Origin: JBBTDV01 sp038042605
GTDB taxonomy: Bacteria; Bdellovibrionota; UBA1018
Direction: 5' to 3'
Assembly: GCA_964358645.1 (NCBI GenBank)
Contig: CAYHPW010000087.1
Coordinates: 1 to 6,826 of the forward strand
Length of the DNA: 6,826 nt
Shown: positions 5,985 through 6,826 of the stretch, one piece after another
Layout: each line of letters opens with the position of its first letter
Numbering within the stretch: the stretch's first letter is position 1
The notes under the pieces: model-generated
The model's input: the letters and a program-made list of their open reading frames with translations, nothing else
Told to the model about the DNA's origin: nothing
The model's database searches: none
Program-made: the position numbers and the translations under genes

Positions 5985-5999
5985 TGACCTCAGTTGTCA
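5985..5999 (+). promoter_or_regulatory. TGACC-N5-TGTCA motif, copy 7, upstream of the zinc-ribbon-like protein
   Basis: TGACCTCAGTTGTCA, a perfect match to the consensus including both outer bases. It ends 65 bases before the ATG at 6065, the longest distance in the set, and shares the gene orientation. TATTAT (6011-6016) and TACTAT (6027-6032) downstream are possible -10 boxes. Confidence 0.7.
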
Positions 6000-6064
6000 G
6001 CGCATGAGTTTATTATCGCGGACATGTACTATTCCGCGGGAAAAGCGAGCGAGAAGATTCCATC

Positions 6065-6343
6065 ATGAATACCGGGACGGACCTGTTTTGTGATTTATGT
6101 AACGGAGAAATTCAGTTTTTGGAACGTTTCATCGACTTTTCAGTCGCTGTGATGTCATTTAAGCGCGCCAATGTCGCGAGCGTGCACGAATCGTGGGGAT
6201 GCTCGGTCATCTGTATGTCGTGTGCCGATGCGCGGGGACTGTTCAGTGCTAAGAGTGTTCAGAATCTTAGCGAGGCTGCCCGTAAAATGCTGGTTGATGA
6301 GCTTTATCGTCCGACATCTATACTTAAAAACTGTACTTCCTGA
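6065..6343 (+). CDS. Small cysteine-rich, zinc-ribbon-like protein
   Basis: A 92-residue protein. It has CDLC at residues 9-12 and CMSC at 50-53, two CxxC knuckles about 37 residues apart, the arrangement expected of a zinc ribbon binding one Zn through four Cys. Cys46 and Cys90 are extra. The first knuckle is followed by Asn-Gly-Glu-Ile, a common turn in such proteins. Residues 66-81 form an amphipathic helix (SVQNLSEAARKMLVDE). There is no signal peptide or membrane segment. It is likely cytoplasmic and may bind nucleic acid or protein, but the specific function is unknown. A weak GAGAAG site precedes the ATG. Motif copy 7 upstream places it in the same candidate regulon as the WYL regulator just before it. 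Confidence 0.72.
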   Translation: MNTGTDLFCDLCNGEIQFLERFIDFSVAVMSFKRANVASVHESWGCSVICMSCADARGLFSAKSVQNLSEAARKMLVDELYRPTSILKNCTS

Positions 6344-6581
6344 CTCATGAGGGATGGCCACCTTTTGGCAAAAAAGCTGAGTTATAAACAACCTGCTTTG
6401 TGAGCTAATCACCGCTCCAAAACAGCTGGCGCAATCCATCACTTCTGCCTTACCGCTATGGCGTGAGGCCCCGGCCATTGGGACGGTGGAGTTGGGCCAT
6501 TTAATTTTAATTTAATCCCACATTTTTAGCCTTCAAACATTCTTCTATTCGCCCCCGCTTTAAAGTATAATTCATTTAATA
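6344..6581 (+). other. Non-coding or decayed stretch before the right-edge ORF
   Basis: These 238 bases hold no gene I can support. The first eight bases after the zinc-ribbon stop are a perfect palindrome (CTCATGAG, 6344-6351), too short to be a terminator. A short open frame at about 6371-6515 encodes a protein-like sequence (including PKQLAQSITSALPLWREAPA) but has no start codon or ribosome binding site, so it may be a gene remnant. The last 90 bases are AT-rich. No copy of the TGACC-N5-TGTCR motif is present. Confidence 0.4.
6566..6571 (+). promoter_or_regulatory. Possible -10 box (TATAAT) before the right-edge ORF
   Basis: A perfect TATAAT lies 10 bases upstream of the candidate GTG start at 6582. 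The implied transcription start near 6578 would leave almost no leader. The -35 region is poor, so this is a weak call. Confidence 0.35.
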
Positions 6582-6826
6582 GTGAGGCAATCATCGAAGT
6601 TAAGAGCAAAAAGAATTAGAAGAGCAAAGCTCCACTTTCACAAAAAAAATCCTTACTTCGCAAAGGAGCTTGGAAAGAAATACAAGCTATCCCTGTCCAA
6701 ATACAAAGATGTGTGCGCAAGAAAATACATCACAATACTAGCTACATCTAGGGACATTACCGATGGCGTGTGGCGTTGTTGCGTAATTAGGCCTGACGAA
6801 ACGTGGGTTTGGGTGGAAGCTGATGT
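6582..6826 (+). CDS. Partial ORF, basic hypothetical protein running off the right edge
   Basis: The frame is open from just after a TAA at 6561-6563 to the window end. The first plausible start is GTG at 6582, and no in-frame ATG is available nearby. The 81 visible residues begin with a strongly basic stretch (RAKRIRRAKLHFHKKNPYF), continue with a Lys-rich helix-like segment (AKELGKKYKLSLSKYKDVCARKY), and then become strand-like and Trp-rich (VWRCCVIRPDETWVWVEADV). I do not recognise the family. The basic N terminus suggests nucleic-acid binding. There is no ribosome binding site before the GTG, so the message may be leaderless or the true start may differ. Confidence 0.5.
   Translation, partial: MRQSSKLRAKRIRRAKLHFHKKNPYFAKELGKKYKLSLSKYKDVCARKYITILATSRDITDGVWRCCVIRPDETWVWVEAD

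Noticed and set aside
5985..6016. TTGACC plus TATTAT as a standard sigma-70 promoter using the motif as -35
   Set aside because: The spacing is 21 bases, too long, and the same geometry is not repeated at the other motif copies.
6353..6372. GGCCACCTTTTGGCAAAAAA as an intrinsic terminator
   Set aside because: The stem is only four base pairs, and the following run is A on the plus strand, not T. It also fails in the other orientation.
6155..6478. Minus-strand frame opposite the zinc-ribbon gene
   Set aside because: It overlaps most of a more convincing plus-strand gene with paired CxxC knuckles and its own upstream motif, and shows no domain of its own.
6462..6500. GGCC-rich inverted and direct repeats as a transposon end or attachment site
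   Set aside because: Arms are only four to seven bases, with no transposase, target duplication or matching second end in the window.

Overview
The window reads as a compact, accessory-type stretch of a bacterial chromosome, probably from a Gram-negative bacterium. The evidence for that is a lipoprotein with an N-terminal lipobox-like cysteine carrying a short collagen-like tract and a C1q-like head, a TM0106-type RecB/Cas4-like nuclease and a WYL-domain regulator. A bdellovibrio-like or deltaproteobacteria-like host would fit the lipoprotein style, but this is a weak guess. No rRNA, tRNA, CRISPR array or recognisable transposase was seen.

Layout. Positions 1-110 hold either the tail of a plus-strand gene or the leader of a minus-strand gene leaving to the left. 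Positions 199-771 (+) encode the collagen-like/C1q lipoprotein. Positions 825-1190 (+) encode an unknown 121-residue protein whose 3' end overlaps that of a minus-strand TM0106-type nuclease (1156-2625). Next on the minus strand come an AT-rich gene for a putative PD-(D/E)XK nuclease (2696-3379) and an unknown 86-residue protein (3413-3673). A divergent intergenic region (3674-3796) separates these from a plus-strand soluble protein with a MotA-like segment (3797-4786). A WYL transcription factor (4869-5903) and a small zinc-ribbon-like protein (6065-6343) follow. The right edge holds an incomplete basic ORF (6582 to the end).

The strongest unexplained signal is a directional 15-base motif, TGACC-N5-TGTCR. 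Its core GACC-N5-TGTC occurs exactly seven times in the window on my reading of both strands. Six copies sit 26 to 65 bases upstream of six different start codons, each in the same orientation as its gene, on both strands. The seventh points left, out of the window. Two copies sit back to back between the divergent 86-residue and MotA-like genes. The motif joins the unknown 121-residue gene, the TM0106-type nuclease, the 86-residue gene (perhaps with the PD-(D/E)XK nuclease as its second operon gene), the MotA-like gene, the WYL regulator and the zinc-ribbon gene into one candidate regulon. The lipoprotein gene and the right-edge ORF lack it.

Inferred working model: a co-regulated, possibly WYL-controlled set that contains two different nucleases. 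This could be a defence or DNA-damage-linked module, but nothing here proves that function.
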